A DNA stretch of 64,000 bases from Hybos culiciformis (taxonomy: Eukaryota > Arthropoda > Insecta > Diptera > Hybotidae): positions 51,980,287-52,044,286 of the forward strand of contig OZ023273.1 of the NCBI GenBank assembly GCA_964007475.1, given 5' to 3'. The position numbers were made by a program, and so were the translations under genes. How positions within the stretch are numbered: the first letter of the stretch is position 1; each line of letters opens with the position of its first letter. This document shows positions 10,607 through 23,598 of this stretch, piece after piece. Under the pieces are notes generated by a model. That model ran no database searches. It was not told where the DNA came from and saw nothing but the letters and a program-made list of their open reading frames with translations.

Positions 10607-13600
10607 ATTATATGTATTAGTTAGTTAATATTTAATCTGAGAATATATTTTTTTTAATTTAATTTTTAAAGAAATTATAAATTGTTTTAGCTCTTATAAG
10701 TTATAATGCATACGCATAGGTATATCAAGTTGCCAAAACTAACTACTTTAATCTTGTAACTTAAAACAAAAATTACTAAAATGTTAATGTTATAACATTT
10801 TCGTCTTCGTACTTTATAAAGGTATTATTACATTGATCTATTTATTTCTTAGTTGAATACAATGCAGAATTAGTTGATATGAGTATTAAGTTGAGCAACT
10901 TTTACATTTAACTTAAATTGTTTTTATCTTAATTTTTTTTCAAAAATTGAGAACATAATCAAATTAGTTATGATTTACTCTAAATTAAAAATGAAACGAC
11001 TTAAATATGTTACAATTTTGTGTAAACCCCAATATTCGCATCATCAGAACAGAAACTTATTTCCATGATTTTATGTTTTGTTGTATATTTATATTGCATC
11101 TACTTAACGAATTTCAGGTACACAAAAGTTCAAGTTACCTATAAATGTAACAGGATTAGCTATCAAGATTTAAAGAAATAAAGAAAATGCTCTTATTGAT
11201 AATTTTTTTAATCATTCAGATTAAAACGTGTTAGCAAATGAAAAAATCAATAAATTATAAAAGTATCTAATTACAGATAGTTTTATTGTTATGTTCTTTC
11301 TTATCTCTTCGAAAAATATTCTTACGACTGATGGTCTGATAATACTAAGAAATATAATGCAATTTAAATATTTAGGTAGCAAAATTCTTTCATAAAATTT
11401 CACTGGATTTTTCTTATTTTACTTATAAGTTCGGTATAATATAGTTATATATGTATTAATAAAAAAAAAGTAAAATTATTTAATGTCCGCAGACAAGTTT
11501 ATTTACTTAAGAACTAATAAATCATGGATTGAACAAGAAAAACTGAAACTTGAAATCCAGTTCCAGACTTTCAAAAATTTGAATACAAATTCGTTATAAT
11601 TATTCGAAAAGTAACATTTTGTTAAGTTTTCGTAACTTATATTTTTCCATTCACCGTAGCTGTGTTATTTATTATTATTAAAACATACTGTGTAATGATT
11701 TTATAATTTTAATCATTCGACTTCCTCTGCTGGAAAATTTATCATTCCAATGTGCTATTGTGAAAGGTAAGGGCTCGACTATATTTTTTTTTGAATTTTT
11801 TTATTAGAAATTTAAAAAAAATTATAATTATGTTGTGTACTAACTTTTTGAAAATATATGTGATATTAATATCGAGCCGATGTTACGGTCTGCACGAATT
11901 TTATGAAACAGATTTAGACTGTTAGGAAGTAATTGAAGAAATTCTTTATTTTAAACAGCTTTTGCAGAAAAGTGACGTATTCTAATCTGAAAAAAGTATC
12001 GCAAACCAGTACAATTTTTTATTTAAAAAAAATATAATAACGTGTTTCGAAATGTGGAAATCATCTTTAGAATATGTCTGTCACTAGAATTAACAAATTA
12101 TTTTGCTTACAAACCTTTTTCTTGTTTGAAAGGAACTAAAACTTATCTTCGTTCACAAATGAAAAAAAACCATATTCAATTAGGTTTTAATAAAGCACCT
12201 CAAAACCGTCTTGTTAGAGAAAATTGAATAATGTCCTAAATAATGCAATGTGCTTCTTATTTAAATTCATATTATACTAAAATTCTCAAAAGATGCCCAG
12301 GAGCGCCAAATTAGTAAATCTGCCACTGAATTCTTGCAGTTGAAAATTCTGCTCTATTCACAACCTGGCAAAATGTTAAAACTAAACTTTGGTTTTATCA
12401 GTTTTTTCCAATCTTGCTTTCAACATGTTCTAAAATGTTCAACATGTTCTAAAAAATGTTTTAGAAATATTACAAAGACAAAGTTAAATTTTGAAATTAA
12501 GAGTTCCGGACTAATTTACATTTACAAATCAAAAGTTCCGGACTAATTTACATTTTGTCATGGTATAATAGTTTTTGGAATCGATTAAAGGTTAAATGCT
12601 CAAATTTCTACAAAACTATATTTGGATTAACTTCGTCAAGTTTGAAAAAAGTATTAAATAGCATTTGTCAATTATTTTTACATTATATCTATATCTCATT
12701 AAAAACAAAAAACATACACATTTCATTGAATAATTTATTATAGTGTTTTAAATATAAAGCACTAAAAACTTTTAAATTATTTTGACTACTGAAGTTTGTA
12801 AGTATCAAGTTTATTTTTTTTTTGCCTAAATTCAATTTAATAATTATCCTTTTAACTTTGTTGTATAATTTATTTCTCATCACCCTATATATAGAAAAAT
12901 TATACATTTAAAAAATATTTTTTTTTTCCTTTTTTTTTTTTTTTTATTATAAAAGCTAATTACTTTTAGCATTTTAATTTATGTTTATATGCTTCATGCT
13001 ATTATTATTATTATTATTATTATATGGTTTAATTTTTTTTTCTTTGAGATTTTGAGTAAAAACGAGTGTACAATATTGCCACATTGTGTATCAAATTTTC
13101 ATTTAATTTTTTTTTTGAAGAAGAAGAAAACGACGAAGATGTAAAAAACATTTATATTTTATTTTTTTTATGTTATTTATAAATTTTTTTTTTTTTACAT
13201 TTCCACGCAATTGTGCAAAAATTTCCTTTTATTATATATAAAAGATGAAGAGAAGAGAAAATTGTTTTTTTTTTTTAATATTAAAAATACACTTAAATAA
13301 AAAAAAAAAAAAAATTTTTTTCTAACCTTTTTGATTGCTTTAGATTTTTCCCTACACAATTTAAGAAAAAAAAAAAAAAGTAGTAAAATAAAATAAAAAT
13401 CAGCATCAGTAGCAAAGAAAAAAAAAAAAAAGGACATACTTGTAAATTAAAAATGGTGGTAAAATACCAGCCCTTTTAAATAAAATTTATTTATAACGCA
13501 ATTTAATTTTATCCACAATACAATTCAAAAAAACATTGTGTTATATTATTTTTTTTCTCTTTTTTTTTTTTTTTTGGTAGATACATATACATAAATTCTC

Positions 13601-14963
13601 AAGCCATACGTATTTTGTATTTTTATTTTTTTTTATTCCTGAACATATCCTATTACAAGTCCCCAAACACACAAATACATTGAAAAAAAAGATACAAATT
13701 TCAAAATTTATATGTTTTTGCATGCAAGCATAAATACATATTTTTAGTATAATATATAATATCCTTTGTGTGTGTATTATCCTTTGCAGAATTTTTGACA
13801 CAGAGAGTTCATATTTTGATTGCGTTTTTTTTAATTTTTACCTGCGGAGACGAGAATGTATTTTGCTGTAAACGTGCACACAAAGTTAAAACAAAAAAAA
13901 CCATGTGCAGATATTTTTATTGCCTTCCCTCCTGTTTTCTTTACTACCCTTAAAAACGATTATTTTCTCATTGTTTATTTGTAATAATTATAAAAATGTG
14001 TAATAGAAGTGCACATATGTATGGGTAATAGTTATGTTTTAAGGTAATTTTCAATGGGGGAAAAAAATGTATTTTTCATATTATTGTTTTTTTTTTTGTT
14101 TTGTTTTTCCGTTTTCCTTCGATTTTGCAATTTTTGATGTCTAAGAATTGAAAAACAAAAAAAAAAAATAAGTTAATAATGTTTATGTATAATTTTTAGT
14201 ATTTAAATCGTTCTTGAATGCTACGGGGGTTAATAATTTTCATAACGGTACAAAAAAATAATAATTTTTTAAATCATTTTTAATTGTAACGTTGAATTAT
14301 CAACTTGCCGTTTAAAAAAAAAAAAAATTACTAAATTTTGATTTCCGTGATTGATTAGAGAGAAAAAAAAAAATTAAATTTACTTAAAAGAAAATTTTTA
14401 AATAAAATAAAACAAAAAAAAATTGAATTCAATTACATTTAAAAGATTCTTATAAAAATTATTAAATTTTCTAAAATAAAAATTAAATTATATTTTATAA
14501 AAGAATATAAATTTAGATTCATGTATTTATAATTTTCTGGAAATATTATAGTAGGTACATAGGTACATCTATATATAAACTTTTTATGTTGTACACGAAC
14601 AATAATTATCGAAAAATATGAAACTTTTCGAATGAAAAGTATATCGGTATAAAGTTAATTTTATCAATTTATGAAACTTTCAGGTTAAAAATACGAACAC
14701 TATACACTGTGGAACTAATATTACAAAAAAAAGATTTCCTTCTGAATTCTCGTCATTCATAACTGTTCTACGGAAAGTAATAAAAAGCAATAGACTTTAT
14801 ACTTTTAAGTTTTAATTCAACTAAAAGTTTAATAATTATTTTATTTAAAAATGAATCTAAAGTTCAATAAATAAATTAAAATATATACCTACACATTATA
14901 TAAATTATAGACAAATTTTCTACTACATTTTGAGAACGAGTAAAAAAAAAGAACAAAAACAGA
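10607..14963. other. AT-rich non-coding stretch upstream of Hmx exon 1
   Basis: No coding region is supported. Small local duplications are present: the unit AGTTCCGGACTAATTTACAT occurs at about 12502 and again at about 12534, and TTCAACATGTTCTAAAA occurs twice near 12419-12455. An (ATT)n microsatellite lies at 13001-13022, followed by many poly-A/T runs. Any promoter or 5' non-coding exon of Hmx is probably here or further upstream. A donor-like GAAAG|GTAAGG at about 11766 is the only hint I noticed. Confidence 0.5.
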
Positions 14964-15462
14964 ATGTCAGTATCAGATGCAGATGTTGATATAAGTGTTG
15001 TTTCTAGTCCAGAACCTAGTCCACATGATAATGGGCCGAATAGTCCTCCGCCTACTCCACCAATGCACAGAATATCAGATTCAAATGCATTAACAACACC
15101 AGTTATGGTTAGTACAAGTTCAGCATTATTCAATAGTTCGCATATACCAATTATTCAACCATCATCACATCATTTACATCATCATTTAAATTTAACACAT
15201 TCAGCGGCGGCAATGTTGCAACATCATCAGATGCAACAACAAAATAATTTAATAAATAATAATAATTTTAATCATAGTCCTGAGTCTCGATTAAGTCCTC
15301 CTAAATCGCCACCAACAACTCCGAATGGTGTTCTTGGTTCAACGCCCGCATTAAATAGTAAAACAGAAATTGTGACGACAAATTCTTCATTAACAACTAT
15401 TGCGAGCACACCTGAGAAAGAAACAAATAATAATATTAGTAGTAACAATAATAATAACAATA

Positions 15463-15498
<36 letters not shown>

Positions 15499-15703
15499 GT
15501 AATAATAGTAATAATAATAATCTAAAAACTACCGGCGGCGGCAATGGATATACTAGTTTTTCAATATCGAGTATTTTGAATCGACAGGAGCCAATAAAAC
15601 ATTTTCAAAAAAATTCAACATCACTTATAACACCAATTCCTCATTTACATGGTGGTGTTGCGGCAGCAGCAATTGGAGGTCATGATGCTGCTATGTTATC
15701 AAG
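14964..15703 (+). CDS. Hmx: Hmx homeobox protein, coding exon 1 (residues 1-246 plus two bases of codon 247)
   Basis: It encodes the N-terminal part of an HMX/Nkx5-family transcription factor, a nuclear DNA-binding regulator of neural and sensory cell identity in animals. The ATG has A at -3 and is the first after an in-frame TGA at 14931. The region is rich in Ser, Pro, His and Asn, with a long Asn run in the middle. FSISSIL at residues 199-205 resembles an engrailed-homology-1 motif that recruits the Groucho corepressor, matching the conserved N-terminal motif of this family. The exon ends TCAAG|GTTAGT, leaving AG of a split codon. Without splicing the frame would stop at 15721. A preceding non-coding exon is possible. 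Confidence 0.85.
15424..15522 (+). repeat. Poly-asparagine (AAT/AGT) tract in Hmx exon 1
   Basis: A run of AAT/AAC codons broken by AGT encodes mostly Asn with scattered Ser. Such trinucleotide tracts are usual in insect regulatory proteins and tend to vary in length. The complementary strand reads as poly-Leu, which is only its shadow. Confidence 0.8.
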
Positions 15704-17227
15704 GTTAGTTGTTGAATTTTGATTAAGCTGTTTTTTTTTCTATAAAATTTTTTTTCACATACCTATACCTAATATCTTTTATGTTTTTACAAAAATTAGA
15801 TAGACCGTCGCAATATTACATTTTATTGTATGTATTATATTTTATTTCAATTTTGTGAGAAATTTTTTTTTAAAAACAAACATTATAATCAAAGACGATA
15901 ATTTTTTTATGGCACTGCATTAGTCAAGACTGATCTATTTATTTGTCTGATATGATAACCGCAGATTTCTCAATTGTTTGAAAACAATAACACTAACTCA
16001 ATCATCGATGGGCAGAAAAATATACAGAAAAGTATATATTGAAGAAGCAAATAAACCGGCTTGACAATTACGAATTGATATTCATAAGGATTTTTTTTTA
16101 ATTCTTTGGATCACATTAAGCACATAAAAAAAAAAGAATTTAAATATCTACAAAGGACTAAACGCTGAAAACAAAATTCTGAAAATTATGAAAAATGATT
16201 AGAAAATATTTCTTTCGAAGGTTTATATTTTTTTTGACACTTTTATTTAAGAAAAAAAACTTTTTTCAAAGGACTATGATTGATTTTGTCCAACATACGC
16301 TAATTTAATAGAGATCCTGTGTATTTTCAATAATATTTGTTTGTTGTTTGTAACGTACTTGAAAACATTATTTACTTATTTAAAAGATTACTTTCAGAAA
16401 TAAGAAAAATTGCTACTTGTGTGTTAATAATTGGGTCAATTTTTTCTTTTCAAGTATATTTACCTAAACATATTTTTTTTCTTCAATTTTTTGGTATAAT
16501 CGAGAATTGGCGGCAACTAAAAATAATAATTTAATTTTAAATTTCTTTTGCGATTTTCCGCTGCTTTCTTTTTCAATTAAGTAATCGCTTGAGCGGATAA
16601 ATTTTTTTCTCAAGAGTATTTGATATTTTTTTTGCTAATCATTTATTGTAACAATACACAATTGTTGTGGAGGGATTTTTTACAATAAGTTTTCCTAAAA
16701 ACCACCATGATACCGAAATTTTATTATAAAAACTAATGTTGTTTTTAACTGCTAATTCTTTAATTCGGAAAAATATTAAAAACCTTTAAAAAAAAACTTG
16801 TGTGTGATCATAAACCCTGAACACAAAAAAATTAACAAATTAAGAATATAAGAACTCTACAGTTACAACTTTCTTGAGAACTTTTCGATCGAATTTTGGG
16901 AAATTCTTTAAGATTCAAATATTTTGAAAAGAACCTTAAATTAGAACAGATCAATCTAAAACTATTAATTAAGCCCTAATTCATGTAAAATACATCTTAA
17001 GCCAAGGTTTCATTCGTGCTAAATAGGAAGGAAATTTAGCCTTTGTTTCATTATTTAGTTTTCGTCTGTGGATCTAAACTGATCTATCTTCAATTATGAC
17101 AAAGTCACTACTTTTCAGTCTCGAAGAAATAAATTTTATTACAGACTATCTTTTTTTAGTTTTTTTAATGTCTTTTTATGTCTTTTTATATGTATATTAT
17201 TTAGATTTTAAAAACAAATACCGTATA
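15704..17227 (+). other. Hmx intron 1, first part
   Basis: Intron 1 runs 15704-40811 (25,108 bp) from GTTAGT to TTATTTACAG. This first part is AT-rich with no recognisable gene, element or conserved motif. Confidence 0.6.
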
Positions 17228-17813
17228 TCTAATAAATAAAAACGAAAATTCTTTGTTGCTGGACCGATTTGGCTGAAATTTTGAACTAAAGCTGCATTGG
17301 GACCTGAGATGGTTAAAGAGTACTAGAAATTTTGATCCGATGCCCCGACGAGGGGGCTACCTTAGAAGCCGGTTTTGCAATTTAGGTATATTGCGATAAA
17401 ATGTTCTAGCGTTGGACCCGAAAAGCCTATTTAAAAACCCCCAACCGTTGTCCCAGGGCTGAATTGGAGGGCTATATAACAAATTTCGAAATTTTGAAAT
17501 TTTGAAAATAAAGGGCCTATACCCGAGATGGTTTTAGGATACTAGAAATTTTGATCCGACCGGGGGCTACTTTAGAAGCCGGTTTTGACATTTAATTATA
17601 TTCCGGTAAAATGTTACAGCGTTGAACACGAATCGACTATTTAGAAGACTGTATGTGTTAAGGCACCCTTCCGGCGTTTTGGGTTTCAGGGGTAGCGGAT
17701 ATGTATCAAATTTTGAAATTCCGATTTTTTTTTAGTGCACAAAATCTGCATTAAAGTGTTTTGATATTAATATAAGTTCGGTACTACCGTGCGAAGCTGG
17801 GTATTTCGACTAG
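17228..17813. mobile_element. Non-autonomous Helitron (586 bp)
   Basis: The element starts TC after an A and ends CTAG before a T, the canonical Helitron A|TC...CTAG|T arrangement without target duplication. The 3' end has the typical short hairpin region, ACCGTGCGAAGCTGGGTA, about ten bases before CTAG. The 5' part contains TTGCTGGACCGATTTGGCTG, a phrase common in insect Helitrons. Inside, a unit of roughly 210 bp occurs twice, each copy with GAGATGGTT, ACTAGAAATTTTGATCCGA, TTAGAAGCCGGTTTTG and AAAATGTT; copies start near 17305 and 17517. No Rep/helicase coding sequence is present. Confidence 0.8.
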
Positions 17814-18867
17814 TTACGTATACATTACATATTAAGTAGATATTCACTATGGATAAAGATAAGTCAGATTAGAACAATTTTCGAATCCTGTGGTTTATTA
17901 TTATTTTTAAGCTGATATTCTTATGAATTTTGGATTCAATGGAATATGTATATTGTGGAGTTATTATGAAGGCACCGATATAACAACATTTCAGTATGAA
18001 GCTATGCTTCCCAATAAGCTAAATTTTGTATGATAATTATAATAAACCATAAATTTTTTTTAATTTATTTTCATTGAAAGCAATAATAAAAGCTCAAAGC
18101 TGGAATCATATCAACTTAGCCATTTTATAATTCTTGAAGATTCATACATGAATGATTATATATGTACATATGATAACTAATCTCAAGGCTATATATAATC
18201 AGATTATATTTGTATATTCCGGTTTTTATGATCATTCGATTTAACAAAAAAGAGTTTAAATTATCAATGTTTGAATATTATAAAATATCATTAAGCTAGA
18301 AAGTGCCAAAATACCAGCTGAACTGAAAACTGTATTGTGTATTTATAATAATTATAATAAAAAGTAAAACAATAAAGACGTACTTATAAATTTTAGAAGG
18401 CATACCTCAACTCAGACTTAGGCATGTTATTCTTATTAGTTACTAAATTAGTTGGTTTGGAAATTTCTTTTGTGTACAATACTTTAAATATTTCTTGTTG
18501 CCGAAAAAATTTGCCCAATGTATGGGAAAGTGGGGATACCTCAAGCACTTTTTAGTTTCAGATTAGTTAAAATACATGATAGACAAGCAAAATTTTATAT
18601 CAAAATTTAATTTTTCTTCTTAAAATAAATAAAAACCGTGATTTCAATATATATAATTACATATTTAAATTTATTGAAAACTTAAAAAAAAAATTGGATC
18701 TAGACAAATAAAAGGTAAGTAAGTAATAATATATTTTTATTATTTTTAGAGAAAAACAATAACTAACTTTTTGGTTGCGAAAACAGACTTTGCTGGATAA
18801 AATTTTTTGTGACTAGTATTAACTTAAGGAGTACACTAAAATTTTATTCCGATTTTCATTTTCTACA
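17814..18867 (+). other. Hmx intron 1, between the Helitron and the first hAT element
   Basis: AT-rich sequence in which I see no gene, element or structured repeat. Confidence 0.5.
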
Positions 18868-18875
18868 GTTCCGAC

Positions 18876-19396
18876 TAGGGTTTTTGAAACTCGACCATTT
18901 TCGTAAGCTCGAGCCTTCAAGCTTTTTGTATAAGAAGGATCGGGTAACTCGAGCCACCCGAGCCTTCTTAAAAATAAAATACATATGAAAAAACAATGGC
19001 ATAAAAAAACCAATTTCAGAGCATAAAATTCAACTTTACTCTTCTAATTTAATCATTATTTACCCATTACAAAATTATAAAAATAACAATAAATATTGCA
19101 AAATTATTAATTATTAAAGTCACAAAACATAATAAAATATAAAAACAAAACATTATAAATTAAAAATTATAAATTATAAGTTAAAATTGACTGTGACTTA
19201 TAAGATTGAAGTGAAATATTTCGTTATATACACTTTTCTGTTCAATAAAATAAAAAAAAAAACAAAAGTAAAATGTAAAACATTAAAAATTCTAAGCTCG
19301 AGCCACTAGCAGATAAAAACTCGATCTTCATTCAAGCAAAAAGAAACGAGCTAGCTCGAGCTTTTTGGATCGAGCCGGCTCGATCCAAAAACCCTA
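18876..19396. mobile_element. hAT-type non-autonomous element (521 bp) with 8 bp target duplication
   Basis: The ends are TAGGGTTTTTG and CAAAAACCCTA in inverse. They are flanked by a perfect 8 bp duplication GTTCCGAC (18868-18875 and 19397-19404), diagnostic of hAT transposition. Subterminal CTCGAG/GAGCTCGAGC motifs recur near both ends (about 18897, 18937, 19296 and 19347), like transposase binding arrays. No transposase frame exists inside. Confidence 0.88.
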
Positions 19397-19404
19397 GTTC
19401 CGAC

Positions 19405-22400
19405 AAAAATTGCGCTTTGTTTATCACTATATTTGATATATGCCGACTTTTCCCTATATAACACATATATATTTATGTAAATCTATAAAAAAAAACATTT
19501 AAGTATGTCTATTTAATCAGAAAAGAGCATTTTAAATGTGACAAAAATGATGTTTTGTGTCCAAACACAATTAAGTCAAGTATAAACCTCTTCAAATGGA
19601 CTTAATGTTTTCTAAAGAACTTTATTCAAAAGTAAATAATAGAAATTTACTTAAGTAAACAAAAGAATAGATTAAAGAAATTTAAAGAATTTAGGAACAA
19701 TGTTTTCTGTTTTTTTGCTTTTTATTTCAATGTAAACTTTTTAGATCCTTTTCAAATTGTTATCAATATTCCTTAAATATCCTTATTGACAAATATAATT
19801 TTTGTTTACTATACTAATTTCTTTTATGAAATGCTTGTATCAAAAATGATGAAAAAGATTTTCATGTTGTGCCGACATTTCATAAAAAAAAATTTGATCA
19901 ATTTTCGAATTTAGGAAGCTCAAATACAACGTAGGCAAAAAAAAAATTCGATAAATCTTAAATCCGTATTCAATTTAGAAAAACGCGAATATTTTGTTAG
20001 AATTATAATGACAAGATTTTTTTGATAGATTTAATTGATTTTGAACGAAATGTAATTATAGGTACTGGTTATATAGGTACTGGTATACAATATACACAAA
20101 CATCCACTATAGTTTTTTTTCCAATTTATTTAAACTGTATTTAGCAACAAAAACCCCAAACTCTTATTCTTATATGCATATGTTTTTTTTTAAATTCAGT
20201 ATCTTTTATTAAGTATATTACGGGCTTTTCGAAAAATCAGATTTCCGTATTTTACAATCTCAGAAAGTGTCAGAAGAAATAAGGACATTTCTAAATCGGT
20301 TCACTCCTTCAATTCTATTCTAATCGAACAAATATGTATCATTATAATATTAAGTTTACGATGTTTTCTTGTAAGTTATAGAACTCTTATATATCATAAT
20401 AATACTAATATTGTGGTATAGAAAAACAAACATTTATAGGTACCTGATACTCTTTCATACATGAAATATTTTAAATTTTTCATTATAAATTTTAATTTAA
20501 AATCAATTAACAAATATTATACGCAAGCAATACATTAATACTTACTAAAGTCACCTTGCGGCTTACCTAACTAAATGAAAAACAGGAGAGACTTTATAAA
20601 TGATTTTTTTAATTTAGGTTAAAAAAATATCATATTTCCAGAGGCGACCAGTTTGCTATATTATATTGTGCAAAATAAATTTTTGGTCAAAATGAAAAAG
20701 ATACAAAACGATTAAAAATATTTTCAAAAATAAAAATTTAATATTAAATACAGTAAGTAAATACATATTTGATTAATTTTTCATTACGCTTGCGCACCGC
20801 ATGTCAAATTCTAATCTTCTATTGAAATCAGATGAAGAAAAAGGAATTATGTTTTTTTTTAAAGATTGTAATCATTTTTTTTTTTAACAGTTGAATCATT
20901 GACGAATAACGTACCCATAAATTGAAAGCAGGAGAAAACAAAATTGAAATATTTAATTAACTTTTATGGTTTATCAACTCCGCCTTTAGAATCCTTTTTA
21001 TTCCGGTCATAATCCAAACAATATTATCATACATTAATAATCTCTTTATAAAAGCGAGTAATTAACGAAAAAAAAAACAGTACATAATTTATGCTTTTAT
21101 ATGCACAGAAAAAAATTATTCACAGCGTTATAAAAATATTTTACTTTCTTTTCGGTTTTTTTTTTTTAGTTTGAAGTTATAAATATGTTTTCGACATTTT
21201 GGTGATAAAGTTCGGTTTACACCTGGAAACAAAAACATGAACATTTTTAAACATAAAAGTTTTTTCTAACACAGATAATTTCAGAAATAAACATAATATA
21301 GGAATAGATAGAACTAACATATATTATATAATAAATATTATGTAGATACTAGAACTAGATAGTTTTGAAAATATATTAAAAAATACTTTGGCGTCGGAGA
21401 TATTAATTATTTTTTTTATTTTATTTTTATTTGTAATAACCACTACAATCTCATTCCTGAAATATTTAAATTTGGTTTAGTTTTAGGAAACTGTATAAAA
21501 TAAACATTATTGTACTTATAATATCTATATCAGGTTTATATATACAAAAAAAGGACAATATATAAAATTTTAACGATATTTTGGAGAAAAAATCTTGAAT
21601 CTGCTAGCTAAATATACTTTTTTTGTATGAGTAGAAAAGTTTGATGACTAAAATATGATATTATTTATGAATAAAAATGTTTATTTTTTGTTAATTAAAA
21701 ACCATAATATATCAATATAATATGTATATATCTTCATGAATGAATACACTTTGACAACAATATCATTTGTAATAATAGTGGAATAACAATTCATTTTCAA
21801 TATATAAATATACTTATACATAGTTAATTATTATTTTAATTGGAATTTTTAATAAATTTTCAGTGTTATATTGTAATTACATACTTATGTTACATATTTT
21901 TTTTTTTTAATTGTTACAAACATTTGATCTCATTTTCAAAAAGGATATCTCTTAACTTATTAATTTTAATATGTAAATTATTATTATTATTATAGGGAAA
22001 ATATTTTTCTTTCAAATAAGGTTTTCAGAATTTTTTTTTTTTTCCTATAATAAATTTTAATCCATCCCTTTATTCGTATAAAATGTTTATTAAAAAATAT
22101 CTCTCGATATACGGTTTTTTTTTTTAAGTTTTTAATTATATATTTAACAGAAATTATTAATTCATAAAATACACAAAATAAAAAAAGGATGATTTGCGGC
22201 TGCACGCACATCACCCACAAGTTCTGTTCTATTTTACAATAATATCCAATGTCCGTTTTTATATCGTTTAACACCCTAAACTTCCTAAATATCTTGTTTT
22301 TTTTTGTTGTCAAAAAGTCATAAAGCGAGTCGTGTGTACTTTGGGAGTCAGCCACAAGAAGAAAATGAAAAAAAAAATTAAATAAACAGGATCAAAACTA

Positions 22401-23382
22401 ACTTGAAAAAGTAATAAATTTAAATGAGTGAAAAAAAATGTACATTTTCGAAAGTGTTTTTGGTTATATTTTGTTCCACCAAACGTGTAGTCAACAAAGC
22501 ATGCGCATGTATCTTATCTGATTGAGATGTTAACTAATGATAAACAAAAATTATTTTATAATTTTTTTGAAGGTTTAGGTTTTTAAATAAATAACAATAT
22601 TTCATTAGAAAAGAATAATTTCAAAATGATATATGTATTTTGCACTGAAAATAATCTATCTAATAGATCTATTATAAATCTGGATTCTCTGCAAATCTTT
22701 ATGTACCTCTACGGACTACATTTATCGATCGATTTTATTATTTTTATTTTTGAATTAAGGTATGATATGTATTTGCGACAAGTAAGTAGCTGTACTTAAT
22801 TTTTTGAACAAGATATTCTTTCACCTTCAAATCGTCGAGAACTTTCGGTGTACTTCCGAAAAGCGCGGAACTTCGATCGTTCTAAAATTTTAAGGGTGTG
22901 TCCAAAGCGGTTTTTGGGGTAAATATGGGGTAGATATGGTCGCCCAAAATTTTGGTATATTATGTATACCGATGATTCTACGTTAAAAACGGTGCCGAAA
23001 TTTGTGAATTTTTACAGAACTCGACGAGATAGGACGAAAAGATTAAATAACGCTTAGTATTTGAGAAGGATATTAAAGCTATTAAAAAACCGTATCTGCT
23101 ATCTAAATAAAACGTATCAGAATAAGATATTAACATTATATAATTTTCCTCTAGAAGCCCATTTCAAATACATGTCGGTAAAAATTATAAATTTATATAC
23201 AAGAAACTGATATTTTAATATTTTATTTCAATATAAAAAAGTGTGAATGTTATTTTCTTATTATCTATATAAAATGTCTTCTGTTCAAAAAATGTAAAAA
23301 GAATCTAATGCATTTATGACATACTAAAGAAGAGTTCATACTCATACTCTTTTCACGTCAAATCTCAATTAATTAAATATAT
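19405..23382 (+). other. Hmx intron 1, 19.4-23.4 kb
   Basis: Mostly AT-rich filler. Two islands are less AT-biased. Positions 22185-22360 contain GCGGCTGCACGCACATCACC. Positions 22830-23040 contain phrases such as GAACTTTCGGTGTACTTCCG and GGTCGCCCAAAATTTTGG. The second looks like a decayed mobile element and the first could be a conserved regulatory segment. Neither has inverted ends or a coding frame I can support. Confidence 0.4.
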
Positions 23383-23598
23383 CACAGAGAAATATAGTAT
23401 ACAAAGGTAGAGGGATAATTTCATACAACTTTTTTAGTACGAAAAAAAAAAACATCCATTTGATAGTATTTGTAAAAATGTGAGTAAATTGAACAAAATC
23501 TTTGCAATACTATGAAATGGAGCTAATCCGTACCAGTTATTTCGTATTTTAAAAAGCTGTAAAAAATTATTCCTCTGTGTATACTACATTTCTCTGTG
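23383..23598. mobile_element. Small inverted-repeat element (216 bp, MITE-like)
   Basis: The ends CACAGAGAAATATAGTATAC and, in inverse, CACAGAGAAATGTAGTATAC match with one change. Imperfect pairing continues for about 50 bp through the GGGATAATTT / GGAATAATTT region. No clean target duplication is visible, so the superfamily is unassigned. Confidence 0.6.

Noticed and set aside
13195..13801. Phe/Lys-rich minus-strand frames
   Set aside because: They are translations of poly-A/poly-T runs.
15272..15544. Minus-strand frame encoding a long poly-leucine run
   Set aside because: It is the antisense shadow of the poly-Asn tract in Hmx exon 1.
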